DNA of 64,000 nt, taken from positions 1 to 64,000 of the IMG/VR virus record IMGVR_UViG_3300023278_002686, one strand, 5' to 3'. Below are positions 5,975 through 14,740 of the stretch, piece by piece; within the stretch, counting starts at the first letter, position 1, and the number at the start of each line of letters is the position of its first letter. The notes below the pieces were generated by a model. That model saw only the letters and a program-made list of their open reading frames with translations, had not been told where the DNA came from and searched no databases. Made by a program: the position numbers and the translations under genes. The DNA comes from a virus.

Positions 5975-6972
5975 TTTTTATTCTCCTTTTGTTTAGCAAT
6001 ATTAATACTAGTATAATCAAGTAAATCATAAATGTCACCATTTAAAAAAGCGTGTACATCGTCCATGTTATTAAATTCACCACCTGCTGCTTTTTTATGT
6101 CCTTTTAAACACTGAAAATATTCTTGCAAATTTATGTCTTCACGAGTAGTTCTTCCTGACATTTTTTTATTAAGTTTTCGATATGCGTTTATTAGTATAA
6201 GATAATCTACATCAGGTCTTTCTTGTAAAAGTCTTGAAGCATTAAGAGATATTTTACTTCCTGTAAATGATACTAAAAATTTCTTACCATTTCTATCGAC
6301 TCTTTCTTGAAGATTAGATATTAATTTAGCATATTCTCTTTTCATAATCATATGAGCTCTTTTAATTATTTCAATTTCTGTGGGAACCCATAGCCACTCA
6401 TCCTTTCTTTGTAATTTTTGAGTTTGATTATTAATAAATTTTCTAAATTTCTCTATATCATCATCGTCACAAGATCTATTTACAGATCCAAATAATACAT
6501 GATGTAAATCACATGCTTCTTCTCTTAAAGGATGTTCTAATCTCCAACAATCATACACATCAACTAATTCTACAAAATGATAAATAATATCTTTAGGTTT
6601 AGTTTTTAATTGAGGTAATATATATTCTTCAAAGAAAATTTTAGTTCCGCATCGAGTCATATCATGCCATACATTTGGATATTTTTTAATCCATTCTGAA
6701 GATTCATGATGATCATACACAAATATATCAATTCCTAGTTTAATTAATTCATCATAAATATCTGGACTTGGAGCAAAATCTGTAAAATATATTTGATTAA
6801 AATGTTTAAGTTCTTCTATTACGTCATTATTATTTAATACGTCATAGTTAAGTGTCATTATTTTATCAAACTCAAATATATCTTTAAAATATTCTAATAA
6901 GACTGGAATTCCTACTCCATCTAAGTCAATATGAGTAACTACCAACCTTTTGTATGCGGGGGTTCTTGTCAT
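5971..6972 (-). CDS. DHH-family phosphoesterase
   Basis: A metal-dependent phosphoesterase of the RecJ/NrnA superfamily, likely degrading short nucleic acids or dinucleotides during replication. 333 residues. The N-terminal motif THIDLDGVG supplies H14, D16 and D18; D65 and the DHH triad (87-89, VYDHHES) complete the two-metal site. A C-terminal DHHA1-like motif, GHKKAAGGEFN, lies near residue 297. The length fits NrnA-type enzymes better than RecJ exonuclease, which is longer. It sits between primase and polymerase in one operon. The exact substrate cannot be told from sequence. Confidence 0.85.
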   Translation of the reverse strand: MTRTPAYKRLVVTHIDLDGVGIPVLLEYFKDIFEFDKIMTLNYDVLNNNDVIEELKHFNQIYFTDFAPSPDIYDELIKLGIDIFVYDHHESSEWIKKYPNVWHDMTRCGTKIFFEEYILPQLKTKPKDIIYHFVELVDVYDCWRLEHPLREEACDLHHVLFGSVNRSCDDDDIEKFRKFINNQTQKLQRKDEWLWVPTEIEIIKRAHMIMKREYAKLISNLQERVDRNGKKFLVSFTGSKISLNASRLLQERPDVDYLILINAYRKLNKKMSGRTTREDINLQEYFQCLKGHKKAAGGEFNNMDDVHAFLNGDIYDLLDYTSINIAKQKENKN

Positions 6973-6985
6973 TTAATTCTCCTTT

Positions 6986-7927
6986 TTACCAAAAAACTGT
7001 TTTTTGAAATAATCCTAATTTTTTTAAAAAATAATCGGATATAAATATTTTATTTTTTAAAGCTAATTTAATTTCTTCTATACTTCCATCTCCAGGATCT
7101 TTTCCTTTAATAAAGGTTAAATAGAAATCATGCTCTAAATATTTATCTAAAGTTTTAGCCATTTTATAGCCAGCTTTGTCATCATCTATAAATAATATAA
7201 CATTTTTAAATTCATTTATCAATTTAATTTGATTAGAATTTATATTACTACCAAATGTAGACGTAACATTCTTGGTTATATATCTCCAGATCAAAGGTAC
7301 ATCAAATATACCCTCACAAATTATAAGTGATTTATTTCTATCTAAATTATCTACATTAAATAAAGTAGAAACATAACTTCTCTTTGGATATAATACTTTT
7401 GGTACTGCATTAGTATATGATTTTCCTTCATATGATACTAATTTGTTATTTTCATATATAGGAATTATAAGTCTTTTATAAAATTTAGTTTCATTTATTT
7501 TGCAATTTTTCGCTAAAGAAATTTTAAAAAATTCTATTAATACATTACTAAAATTTCTTTTTAGTAAATAATCATAAGCTTCAAGATCAGTTCGTACATC
7601 AGATAAAAAACCTTCTATTATAAAAGTCTTTTTTTTATTTAATAAATTTTGTTCTAATATTTTTCTTTTCTTATCTTTTTCTTTATTATAATATATATTA
7701 ATATCTTCTTTGTAATCTTGTCCTAATAAATATTTATAAAGTCTTTTAAGAGGTCCTTTTTCTCCACAACTAAAACATACAAAAGTTTCTGTCTGTTTAT
7801 ATATTGCAAACGAAGGTTTATTTTCCATATGATAAGGACAACAACATGTATAATAATGTCCTCTATCTATTAAATTAAGATATGGTTTTATTTCAATAAT
7901 AATATCAGTCAACGTGTAAATCTCCAA
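6986..7927 (-). CDS. DnaG-type primase
   Basis: Makes RNA primers for lagging-strand synthesis. 313 residues, shorter than bacterial DnaG (about 600) and lacking the C-terminal helicase-binding region. The N-terminal zinc ribbon is clear: CPYHMENKPSF with a C-x2-C pair (C51, C54). A TOPRIM domain follows with ICEGIFDV near 205 and the acidic LFIDDDKAG near 250. It overlaps the SLOG gene upstream and is 13 bases from the DHH gene downstream. A second, AEP-like primase candidate lies at 24275. Confidence 0.88.
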   Translation of the reverse strand: MEIYTLTDIIIEIKPYLNLIDRGHYYTCCCPYHMENKPSFAIYKQTETFVCFSCGEKGPLKRLYKYLLGQDYKEDINIYYNKEKDKKRKILEQNLLNKKKTFIIEGFLSDVRTDLEAYDYLLKRNFSNVLIEFFKISLAKNCKINETKFYKRLIIPIYENNKLVSYEGKSYTNAVPKVLYPKRSYVSTLFNVDNLDRNKSLIICEGIFDVPLIWRYITKNVTSTFGSNINSNQIKLINEFKNVILFIDDDKAGYKMAKTLDKYLEHDFYLTFIKGKDPGDGSIEEIKLALKNKIFISDYFLKKLGLFQKTVFW

Positions 7928-8273
7928 AATGATATATTTTATGTGGCTTATTATATTTCTTACAATAGCTTATTACGGACTGTGTTCCTTTAGATACTCT
8001 ATTCCAAAATATAAAAATAAAATCTGCTTCTTTTACAATTATTTCATTTCTTACTATGGGAGCATAGTAAGAAGGATACAAACTATAATTAGGTTCAATA
8101 ATTCTTGTTGGAATATTGTTTTCTTTTGCATATCTTTCAGCTAAAGTATCAGCACCAATAGCTCCACCTGATATAATTTCTTTTACTTTTATAGCATATA
8201 AAGATATATCTAAAAAAGCCTTCATATTTGGATAATTATCAAATTCTCTTGATCCTACGATAGCTATTTTCAT
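7905..8273 (-). CDS. SLOG-domain (YspA/DprA-like) nucleotide-binding protein
   Basis: Small Rossmann-like protein of the SLOG superfamily. It carries the typical N-terminal GSREF and the glycine-rich GGAIGADTLAERYA, followed by the RNEIIVKEADFIFIFW segment. Such proteins are thought to bind nucleotides or nucleotide-derived ligands; their role in phages is unknown. An upstream in-frame ATG at 8288 overlaps the GAGGAG ribosome-binding site, so the start is placed at 8273 (122 residues). It overlaps the primase gene by 23 bases and has its own promoter just upstream. Confidence 0.75.
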   Translation of the reverse strand: MKIAIVGSREFDNYPNMKAFLDISLYAIKVKEIISGGAIGADTLAERYAKENNIPTRIIEPNYSLYPSYYAPIVRNEIIVKEADFIFIFWNRVSKGTQSVISYCKKYNKPHKIYHFGDLHVD

Positions 8274-8292
8274 ATTACAACTCCTCATTAAT

Positions 8293-8320
8293 ATAATATA
8301 TAATTTTATTAAATCATCAA
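8293..8320 (-). promoter_or_regulatory. Promoter for the SLOG-primase-polymerase operon
   Basis: TTGATG (8315-8320), 16-bp spacer, TATTAT (8293-8298) followed by ATTAAT and directly by a GAGGAG site. Confidence 0.65.
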
Positions 8321-8617
8321 TTAAATTTTAGAATAAGTTCCTTCTTTACATTTTTTTAAGAAAGTACATACTTTTAATTTTTTTATCTTATCTAATTTAG
8401 GATAATCTAAATATACAAAGAATGCTGTTCTATCGAAATGATACTTAACACCAATCACTTTAAATTTACGATTAAAAATATCTTCTATATAATAAGAATA
8501 TACTTTTATTCCATTAATTTCTAATATTCTTTCTTTTCGATAGTCAATTTTATATTTATATCTTTTTTCAATTCTTTCATATTCTTCTTTAGTTATAATA
8601 AAATCTTTTTTAGTCAT
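8321..8617 (-). CDS. Hypothetical protein
   Basis: Not recognised. 98 residues, strongly basic, rich in lysine and tyrosine, with no membrane segment. It overlaps the preceding gene by 8 bases, which suggests translational coupling. Its last codons abut the promoter of the SLOG gene. Confidence 0.55.
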   Translation of the reverse strand: MTKKDFIITKEEYERIEKRYKYKIDYRKERILEINGIKVYSYYIEDIFNRKFKVIGVKYHFDRTAFFVYLDYPKLDKIKKLKVCTFLKKCKEGTYSKI

Positions 8618-8825
8618 TAAGTTTTAAAAACCATTCTCCTTTAGTGATATCGAAATCCCAGCCTTTTTTGTATAAATCTTGTTTTATGGTAAATGGCATC
8701 GTATGATAGGCTACCACTGAACTCACTACTAATTCTTTAGTAGTAGCATCTACAATAAATTTAGAGCTTGAATCATACTTACTTATTACCATTAGTGAGT
8801 GACCCAAATCTTTCGCTAATTTCAT
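8610..8825 (-). CDS. Hypothetical protein
   Basis: Not recognised. 71 residues, no clear motif. An AAGGAC site lies about 12 bases ahead of the ATG, a looser spacing than in most genes here. Coupled by overlap to the 98-residue protein gene downstream. Confidence 0.5.
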   Translation of the reverse strand: MKLAKDLGHSLMVISKYDSSSKFIVDATTKELVVSSVVAYHTMPFTIKQDLYKKGWDFDITKGEWFLKLND

Positions 8826-8854
8826 AATGTGATTATGTCCTTTTTATTATATAG

Positions 8855-9931
8855 TTATATTGGTATTCTAGTTAATTTTTTTTGTTTATTTTTATCAAAG
8901 TATTTAAATAATTCCCACATAAATAAATTCTTATCGAAACTCCAATTAGGAACGTTCATATAGGCTTCATAAAGAGATTCGAGAGTTTTATGACTTGAGA
9001 ATATTTGAGCATTTTTTTCTTTCCAAGGTTGATCTACAGTTCTACTTATTTTATATATTATAGCATCAGATAATAATTTTCGAGTATAATTATAAAACAT
9101 TACAATATCTTTATTTTGGTTTATTTCAAATAATACTTTAGAATCAATACTTAATAATCTATTTATTAAACTATAAATTTTATCTTCAGAATAAATTCCA
9201 AATTCATCTAATATTTCATCTTCATTGTATATCTCACCTTTTACACAACGTTCTAAATATTGTAATGCTTTTCGTAAACTACCTTCTGAATTTTCGGCAA
9301 TAGCTAACATTCCTTTTGAATAAAAACTTTCTGGAATTTCTTCATTAATTTTTTTTAAAACTCTTATTAAATAAATTCCAATATCTTGTGCATCTAATGG
9401 CTTAAATTTATATACCTGTCCACGATCTAATATCGCTTTATGAATTTTTGATTGATCCATCGTACATAATATAAAATATACATCTTTTCTTTTTTTCTCA
9501 AGGAGTTTTAAAGTAGCTCCTTTTGCTGCAGATGATGCAAGATTTTGAGCTTCATCAATTATGATAATTTTCTTTTTATCAAATAAAGGAGACATTTCAA
9601 CACGTTCTTTTAATTTTTCAACTTCAGGTTTTCCCATTGAAGAACCATCATAAAATAGTATATCACGATTAAACTTCTCATTTAATATAGATTTACAAGA
9701 TAAGCACTCTCCACAAGGTTTTATTTCATTTTCAGCTCTTAATGGATCTGTACAATTTAAAATTCCAGCAACAATACATGCTAACGTAGTTTTACCGGTT
9801 CCTGTTTCTCCAGAAAATATCATAACTTCTGGAAAATCATAATCTAAACTTCTTTTTTTAAATTCTTTTAATATTTTTTTATGCCCCATCATCTCTATTA
9901 ATTTAAAGGGTCTATATTCTAAGCTATACAT
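8855..9931 (-). CDS. dnaX: Clamp-loader ATPase, DnaX (gamma/tau)-like
   Basis: AAA+ ATPase that loads the sliding clamp (gene at 26355) onto primed DNA. 358 residues, about the size of the gamma core without tau's polymerase-binding tail. Walker A GETGTGKT lies at 41-48, a four-cysteine zinc cluster (C60, C73, C76, C79) sits in the DnaX position, and Walker B IIIIDEAQN is at 122-130. The sensor 1 region FILCTMD follows, and the usual SRC motif is DRG. The combination of Walker A, zinc module and DEAQ separates it from RFC-type loaders such as T4 gp44. Confidence 0.9.
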   Translation of the reverse strand: MYSLEYRPFKLIEMMGHKKILKEFKKRSLDYDFPEVMIFSGETGTGKTTLACIVAGILNCTDPLRAENEIKPCGECLSCKSILNEKFNRDILFYDGSSMGKPEVEKLKERVEMSPLFDKKKIIIIDEAQNLASSAAKGATLKLLEKKRKDVYFILCTMDQSKIHKAILDRGQVYKFKPLDAQDIGIYLIRVLKKINEEIPESFYSKGMLAIAENSEGSLRKALQYLERCVKGEIYNEDEILDEFGIYSEDKIYSLINRLLSIDSKVLFEINQNKDIVMFYNYTRKLLSDAIIYKISRTVDQPWKEKNAQIFSSHKTLESLYEAYMNVPNWSFDKNLFMWELFKYFDKNKQKKLTRIPI

Positions 9932-9937
9932 ATTTAT

Positions 9938-10348
9938 TTAAATCTCCTTTTTAAAAATATATTTTTTATCAGTATCACTAGTATAAATAGGCTCTAAATA
10001 AAATAGAGAGTCTACAGATTTTGTTATAGGTTCTATAGATGGAAAAGATATATTTTCAATATATTCTTTAATTTTTTCTTTAAAATTTTTTTTGAAATAA
10101 ATATAATTTAATAAATATTTTTTGGCTTTATTATACCCATAATTAATAATCAAAACCTTTCTTAAATAATGTTTTGATGCTTTCCAAATATAATCTAAAT
10201 CTACTAAATCTTCTATAGTATATTTAATATTCTTTAGTTCTATAATATCTTTTTCAAAATGATTATATACTGAATCCATACATATCATTCTTACTTTTAA
10301 GTATTTAGAAATTTTCTTATTAAATTCAATAAATTTTTCTCTAGTCAT
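9938..10348 (-). CDS. Hypothetical protein in the replisome operon
   Basis: Not recognised. 136 residues, lysine- and isoleucine-rich, predicted helical and soluble. It sits between the clamp-loader and helicase genes and might be a small replisome accessory subunit, but that rests on position alone. Confidence 0.5.
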   Translation of the reverse strand: MTREKFIEFNKKISKYLKVRMICMDSVYNHFEKDIIELKNIKYTIEDLVDLDYIWKASKHYLRKVLIINYGYNKAKKYLLNYIYFKKNFKEKIKEYIENISFPSIEPITKSVDSLFYLEPIYTSDTDKKYIFKKEI

Positions 10349-10446
10349 TATTTAAGTCTCTCCCAAATTCGTTTATAAAAATAATTAGTATGTGTATGAC
10401 GTATTCTTCTAGAACAACAATCACAATAAGTTGGAATTGTAGACAT
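10348..10446 (-). CDS. Very small CDCC-motif protein
   Basis: A 32-residue reading frame with CDCC at residues 8-11 and a basic remainder. An AAGGAGAG site stands just before its ATG, and its stop overlaps the next start (TAATG). Expression is plausible; function unknown. Confidence 0.45.
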   Translation of the reverse strand: MSTIPTYCDCCSRRIRHTHTNYFYKRIWERLK

Positions 10447-10448
10447 AT

Positions 10449-11816
10449 TTAACTCTCCTTATTATTAATATATTTATAAAAATTATAATTGTCAGAATCA
10501 AATAAATATTTTAGCGTTGCTAACGATCCTTGATTTTGTTTCAAGATTTGTACATCAGCTATATCTAACATAGTTTGCAACTCTTCTTGAATAGTTTCAT
10601 CTTCAGAATATTGAAAGAATTTAGTTGCATAATATTTAGCTCTAAATAAGGATAAGATTACTCTAGATCGTTCTCCAATAGCACCACAATTTTTGATTTG
10701 TTTTAATGTAACTCTAAAACGGTCGAGGTCCTGAAGGTCTCTAGGTTTTTGTCCTTCTAATTCTCTATTAGCTTGAACTATAGCAACAAAATGAATATTA
10801 TGTCTTTTTACTATTCTATTTAATTCATTAACTTTCTTTTCCATGTAGATGGCATCGCCACTAGCATCAGTAAACATTGTATAAAGATCGGCAAAGAAAA
10901 TAAGATAATCTGATTTAAACTTTCTTTTAGCTTCTTTTACAATATAATCTATATCAGATATTTTTTGATCAGGATCTTCTATAAAAAAGAATTTATCTAG
11001 TTTAGATAGGACAGTTCTTTGTCTGTCAATTAGTTCAAAAATATTTTCTGAAATATTTCCTTCTTTGTCAGGAAATAAATTTTTCATAGGAATTCTATTT
11101 CTCATAGCAATAAGACGATCCATTGTAGATATACCATCCATTTCTAATGAATCATATATACAAGGTATTTGTCTATTAATACACTTATTTACAAGATTAA
11201 GAGTATATGCTGATTTTCCACATCCTGTTGCTCCATAAATAGTTGTGATTATTCCAGGAGTAGCTCCTCCATTAATATATCCGTCTAGATATGGATCTCC
11301 AAATGAATGTTGAAGAGTACCATTGGCTCTTTTATACATAATAGATTTATGTTTATCCATCCAATTTTCTAACGATATCATTATATTTTCTTTACCTTCT
11401 ATTAAGGTAAGATTTTCTTCTAAAGAAATAATCAGATTTTTTATTTTATCTATGTCTAATTCACCTTTTTTAGTAGTTTCTTTTAAAGTATCTTCTAATA
11501 AACATTGACTTATATTATGTTTTGCATAATCTTTTTTTAATCGTTTTAAATAATAAGGAAATTGTCCATATTCATAAGTCACAGAATAAAGAGTCTCAAT
11601 AGTTATTTCATTTATTAAAGAATTTATTTTATTTCCTTCACTTAATAAATGGTCTTTTGAAATAGAAATTCCGTTATTTTGAAGAATTTTTATTGTTTCA
11701 AATAAATCTTTTCCTAATTGAGATATATAATAATTTTGATCAAACTTATATATATTTTCTGGATACTCTACTAAATATTTTAAACTCAATTGTTCATTTT
11801 TTGCAATTGATAACAT
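10449..11816 (-). CDS. DnaB-type replicative helicase
   Basis: Hexameric RecA-fold helicase that unwinds the fork and recruits primase. 455 residues, close to bacterial DnaB. The N-terminal helical domain (about 1-145) is divergent. The ATPase domain has Walker A GATGCGKS (195-202), a Walker B-like segment YLIFFADLYTMF (the usual DYL Asp is shifted) and a conserved VAIVQANRE stretch where DnaB has an FxxSQLNR-type motif. The neighbouring AAA+ protein upstream is probably its loader. A GAGG site precedes the ATG. Confidence 0.88.
   Translation of the reverse strand: MLSIAKNEQLSLKYLVEYPENIYKFDQNYYISQLGKDLFETIKILQNNGISISKDHLLSEGNKINSLINEITIETLYSVTYEYGQFPYYLKRLKKDYAKHNISQCLLEDTLKETTKKGELDIDKIKNLIISLEENLTLIEGKENIMISLENWMDKHKSIMYKRANGTLQHSFGDPYLDGYINGGATPGIITTIYGATGCGKSAYTLNLVNKCINRQIPCIYDSLEMDGISTMDRLIAMRNRIPMKNLFPDKEGNISENIFELIDRQRTVLSKLDKFFFIEDPDQKISDIDYIVKEAKRKFKSDYLIFFADLYTMFTDASGDAIYMEKKVNELNRIVKRHNIHFVAIVQANRELEGQKPRDLQDLDRFRVTLKQIKNCGAIGERSRVILSLFRAKYYATKFFQYSEDETIQEELQTMLDIADVQILKQNQGSLATLKYLFDSDNYNFYKYINNKES
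10467..10495 (-). promoter_or_regulatory. Promoter before the 32-residue gene
   Basis: CTGACA (10490-10495), 17-bp spacer, TATATT (10467-10472) followed by AATAATAAGG and the ribosome-binding site. It lies within the last codons of the helicase gene. Confidence 0.5.
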
Positions 11817-11828
11817 TAATACCTCACT

Positions 11829-12539
11829 TTATAAATTTAAAGAATCTAAGTTCACTACTCCTTTTCTTTCCTTATATATACTATCAGAAAATAACATAGG
11901 ATTATTTATATTTCTTAATATTAAATTCTTTATACTTTTAGTATATACATTATCATCAATATTGTCAACTGAAATATTACTTGTAAAACATGTTGACTTT
12001 CTTAAATTCTCTAATCTCTCTCTTAAAAAAGAATCTAAAAAAGGAATTTGATATCCTGACTTATAGACAGTTACTTTCATAGGATCGAAACAATCATCTA
12101 TAATAAGAAAATCACAATTTAATATTCTATTATATTTATCTATTATATCTGGATCCTTATCAAAATCAGCTTCACATATAGTTTTAATAAGCTTGTTCAT
12201 AAGAATAAATTGAACTTTAAATCCTTGCTTTAATAATTCTCTACCTACATAAGAAGCTATTGTAGTCTTCTGTGTACCGTTCTCACTAGACCATAAATAT
12301 AAATGATAATTTGTAAATTTATTCGAATAATTTTGAATAAATTTACTCAACTTAAGTATATTTTGATTATAATCATTTCCCTGGTAAGTATTTATGTTAT
12401 AATCTAATAAATGTAAAGGTAAATTAGCTTGTTTAAACTTTCGTTTAAACTCTATTTCTTTTTGTTTTTCTTTATGTTTTTCAGTTGAAATGACATACAC
12501 CTCACCGTTTGAATCTCTTTTAAATTCTATATTACTCAT
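11829..12539 (-). CDS. AAA+ ATPase, DnaC/DnaI-like helicase loader
   Basis: Probably loads the helicase encoded 12 bases downstream. 236 residues, the size of DnaC. Walker A is SSENGTQKTT (84-93, an unusual Gln before the Lys), and Walker B is FLIIDD (144-149). The arginine-rich FLRERLENLRK and the TSNI sensor segment match the DnaC/IstB order. The N-terminal 60 residues are charged and helical, like loader domains that bind helicase. IstB-type transposase helpers share the fold, but no transposase is nearby. Confidence 0.75.
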   Translation of the reverse strand: MSNIEFKRDSNGEVYVISTEKHKEKQKEIEFKRKFKQANLPLHLLDYNINTYQGNDYNQNILKLSKFIQNYSNKFTNYHLYLWSSENGTQKTTIASYVGRELLKQGFKVQFILMNKLIKTICEADFDKDPDIIDKYNRILNCDFLIIDDCFDPMKVTVYKSGYQIPFLDSFLRERLENLRKSTCFTSNISVDNIDDNVYTKSIKNLILRNINNPMLFSDSIYKERKGVVNLDSLNL

Positions 12540-12540
12540 A

Positions 12541-12732
12541 TTAATTTACACAACAACTATTTATTTTATCAGAATCTTGATCAAATTCATGATATTTATA
12601 ATTTCCTACAGAAGGATCAAAATATATGTGATTAAATCCATTTCCTTCATCATCAATAGAGGTAATTAGTTCTAAATCTCCATGTTCTTTTTTAATTTCT
12701 ATTAAATTTTTAATCATTTCACTTATTTTCAT
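12541..12732 (-). CDS. Small acidic phage protein
   Basis: Function not known. 63 residues beginning MKISEMIKNLIEIKKEHGD, a pattern I associate with small conserved phage proteins of unknown role, with an acidic C-terminal half. It is two bases from its neighbour on each side, so it is part of the same operon. Confidence 0.5.
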   Translation of the reverse strand: MKISEMIKNLIEIKKEHGDLELITSIDDEGNGFNHIYFDPSVGNYKYHEFDQDSDKINSCCVN

Positions 12733-12733
12733 A

Positions 12734-13081
12734 TTATTCTCCTATCATTTTATTTAATTCTTCTTCAATATTATCATATAGAAATTTTTCTATATCACTT
12801 TCTTCATTATCAACTATTTGACCTATTGATCTTAATAATTGAGGATCTGCTTTAAATATAAGATCTATTACAGCTTCTTTACCTTCTTTTTTAATAACAT
12901 CATTAATATGATTGATTTTTATTTCTCCAAAATAAGGAACTTGAGTTGATTTATCTTCAAGAAAATCCATTATTATAATAATAAAGAAATATTTTAGAAA
13001 AATCTTTGTTTCTTTTAAAGATCCTCCAGTCATTAACTGTAATTTTTTTAAAGTATTTTTAGCGCCATCTACCAACTCCAT
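12734..13081 (-). CDS. Hypothetical protein
   Basis: Not recognised with confidence. 115 residues, helical; a segment VPYFGEIKIN (about 49-58) faintly recalls the start of the HU/IHF beta arm, but the family's core residues are missing. The start lies inside the end of the upstream phosphatase gene (23-base overlap) and is supported by an AAAGGAG site. Confidence 0.45.
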   Translation of the reverse strand: MELVDGAKNTLKKLQLMTGGSLKETKIFLKYFFIIIIMDFLEDKSTQVPYFGEIKINHINDVIKKEGKEAVIDLIFKADPQLLRSIGQIVDNEESDIEKFLYDNIEEELNKMIGE

Positions 13082-13571
13082 AAACGTTATCTCCTTTAAT
13101 AATATATTTATCTATAAATTCTCTTACACAACCTTCTCCACCATTCTTTTTTAAATTGATAACTTTTTTATTTTTTCTAACTTCAAGCACTGCATTATTA
13201 GGACATGCTGCAATTCCAACATTCTGCATACATTTTAAATCATTTACATCGTCTCCAATATATGCAATATTCTTTGATTTAAATTGATCTAATATATGTT
13301 TTTTTAGAAATTTCCATTTATTATGGATGTCATAAAATGCAGATATTCCTAAATCTTCAGCTCTTTTACAAGTTATTCCATTGTCGTTATCACCTGTTAA
13401 AAATATAGTTTGAATTCCATATTTTTCTTTTATAATATTTAAACCATTAGCATCATGCGTATTAAACGATTTAAACATCTTACCTTCTTTTGAATAATTC
13501 ATTTTTCCATCAGTAAGAGTTCCATCTACATCACAGATTAATAATTTAATGTCTACTTTTTTCCTAAACAT
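13059..13571 (-). CDS. KdsC-like HAD phosphatase
   Basis: HAD hydrolase of the C0 (capless) type related to KDO-8-phosphate phosphatase KdsC and the phosphatase domains found with CMP-nonulosonate synthetases. 170 residues, the usual length. Motif I DVDGTLTDG (14-22) gives both catalytic aspartates, TGDN (59-62) is motif II, and GDDVNDL near 110 is motif IV. It is followed 48 bases upstream by a CMP-sugar synthetase-like gene. In bacteria the phosphatase makes the free sugar acid and the synthetase activates it with CMP. The exact sugar is unknown. Confidence 0.82.
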   Translation of the reverse strand: MFRKKVDIKLLICDVDGTLTDGKMNYSKEGKMFKSFNTHDANGLNIIKEKYGIQTIFLTGDNDNGITCKRAEDLGISAFYDIHNKWKFLKKHILDQFKSKNIAYIGDDVNDLKCMQNVGIAACPNNAVLEVRKNKKVINLKKNGGEGCVREFIDKYIIKGDNVYGVGRWR

Positions 13572-13588
13572 TAGTTCTCCTTATTAAT

Positions 13589-13617
13589 ATAATATATAAT
13601 TTTATGATAATAGTCAA
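13589..13617 (-). promoter_or_regulatory. Promoter for the phosphatase gene
   Basis: TTGACT (13612-13617), 17-bp spacer, TATTAT (13589-13594) then ATTAATA and an AGGAG site. The gap between the sugar-acid genes is filled by this promoter. Confidence 0.65.
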
Positions 13618-13619
13618 TT

Positions 13620-14396
13620 TTATATCTTATGAGAAAAATGTTTTTTATAAATTAATTCACATATTTCCCAATCTAATTCGGTGTCTATTTCAAAATTAGT
13701 CCATTCAGGCATGAAGTAAGGAAGAATAGGCTCTGTTAATCTACATTTATCTTTTTTAATATTTCCAATAGTATTGATATAAAAAGAACCATTCTCTATA
13801 AACACTTGACCTCTTCCTATTACAATTTCTTGTCTTCTTTTTCTATTTTTATAATCATAATTAATAGGAAGAAAACTTTCGTTATTACCCCAATAAAATC
13901 TTTTTGTTCTAGATAAAGATATTAAAGATTTGAATAAATCATTTTTAGAATACTCTTTAAATTCAGCAGTGGCTTGTATTAAATTATCGGCTGTTAGAAA
14001 AGGATTTGTAACTTGAATTAAATAAAATAAATCTTCTTCGTTAAGGAAATATCGTTTAGGTCTCATATTATGACTATCTTGTGGCATATAATATGTATTA
14101 ATATAGTCTAACATAACATCTTCTGTTGAAGAATCATCTTTAGCTAATTCTAAATCTCTTATATGAAAACTTATTGTTTTAGATACTTTAATGTCCTCAT
14201 TAGATCTAAATGTTTCGACGATATCTATAATTTCTATAGATTCTGTAGATATTATAATATGATCAAATATTTTAGACTTAATACATGTGTCTAAACATCG
14301 TTCTAATAAAGAGTCTCCACCACAAAATGGTTTAATATTCTTATTAGGTATTCCTTTGCTTCCACCTCGTACTGGTATAAATGCGGTTCTATTCAT
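13620..14396 (-). CDS. CMP-sugar-acid (NeuA/KdsB-like) cytidylyltransferase
   Basis: Probably activates a nonulosonic or related sugar acid with CTP to give a CMP-sugar. 258 residues, within the family range. The N-terminal nucleotide-binding motif IPVRGGSKGIPNKNIK (7-22) is diagnostic of the NeuA/NeuA-like group. LIQVTNPFL (about 130-138) corresponds to the LLQPTSPL motif, and the C-terminal EIDTELDWEICE fits the family end. It pairs with the KdsC-like phosphatase downstream. No sugar-acid synthase (NeuB) or KDO synthase is in the window, so the acid may come from the host. The duplicated GT42-like protein at 61219 is a possible user. Confidence 0.82.
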   Translation of the reverse strand: MNRTAFIPVRGGSKGIPNKNIKPFCGGDSLLERCLDTCIKSKIFDHIIISTESIEIIDIVETFRSNEDIKVSKTISFHIRDLELAKDDSSTEDVMLDYINTYYMPQDSHNMRPKRYFLNEEDLFYLIQVTNPFLTADNLIQATAEFKEYSKNDLFKSLISLSRTKRFYWGNNESFLPINYDYKNRKRRQEIVIGRGQVFIENGSFYINTIGNIKKDKCRLTEPILPYFMPEWTNFEIDTELDWEICELIYKKHFSHKI

Positions 14397-14493
14397 TTAT
14401 TGTTTCCTTTATTATTTGATTTATAATAACAATAGGTATTATAATAATAAATATAAATACTGTTATTGTTGCTATTATTTCATGAGTATTCAT
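14389..14493 (-). CDS. 34-residue single-pass membrane peptide
   Basis: A short frame whose residues 6-26 form one hydrophobic, isoleucine-rich helix. Its ATG follows the upstream stop directly (TAAATG), with GGAGA about 10 bases ahead, and it overlaps the start of the cytidylyltransferase gene by 8 bases. The tight fit argues that it is translated; function unknown. Confidence 0.4.
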   Translation of the reverse strand: MNTHEIIATITVFIFIIIIPIVIINQIIKETINE

Positions 14494-14718
14494 TTAGTTT
14501 ATGTCTCCATTTTTTCGTTCTCTTAATGGGTAATATCCAACAAAATCTTGACTCATTTTTGATTCATCTTTGTTTACAATAACTTCTGTTACAAAATGAT
14601 TTATTGAAGCACATATAGATAGTGCTTTTTTCTCACTATCAAACACACCTTCAAATTCCCAATTCTTATATTCTATATCATTCTTTATTTTTCCAACTAA
14701 CCAAAGTCTTTTACTCAT
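14494..14718 (-). CDS. Small conserved-type phage protein
   Basis: Function unknown. 74 residues beginning with LWLVGKIKND and containing WEFEGVFDSEKKA (about 20-32), a layout I recognise from small uncharacterised phage proteins. Soluble, first in a run of tiny genes (14494-15376) that looks like an accessory cassette. Confidence 0.55.
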   Translation of the reverse strand: MSKRLWLVGKIKNDIEYKNWEFEGVFDSEKKALSICASINHFVTEVIVNKDESKMSQDFVGYYPLRERKNGDIN

Positions 14719-14740
14719 TTTCTATCCTCTAATTTCTTTA

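Noticed and set aside
12734-13081. HU/IHF-like DNA-binding protein
   Set aside because: Only a short VPYFGEIK segment is reminiscent. The core proline and arm residues are missing and the N-terminal half is too hydrophobic.
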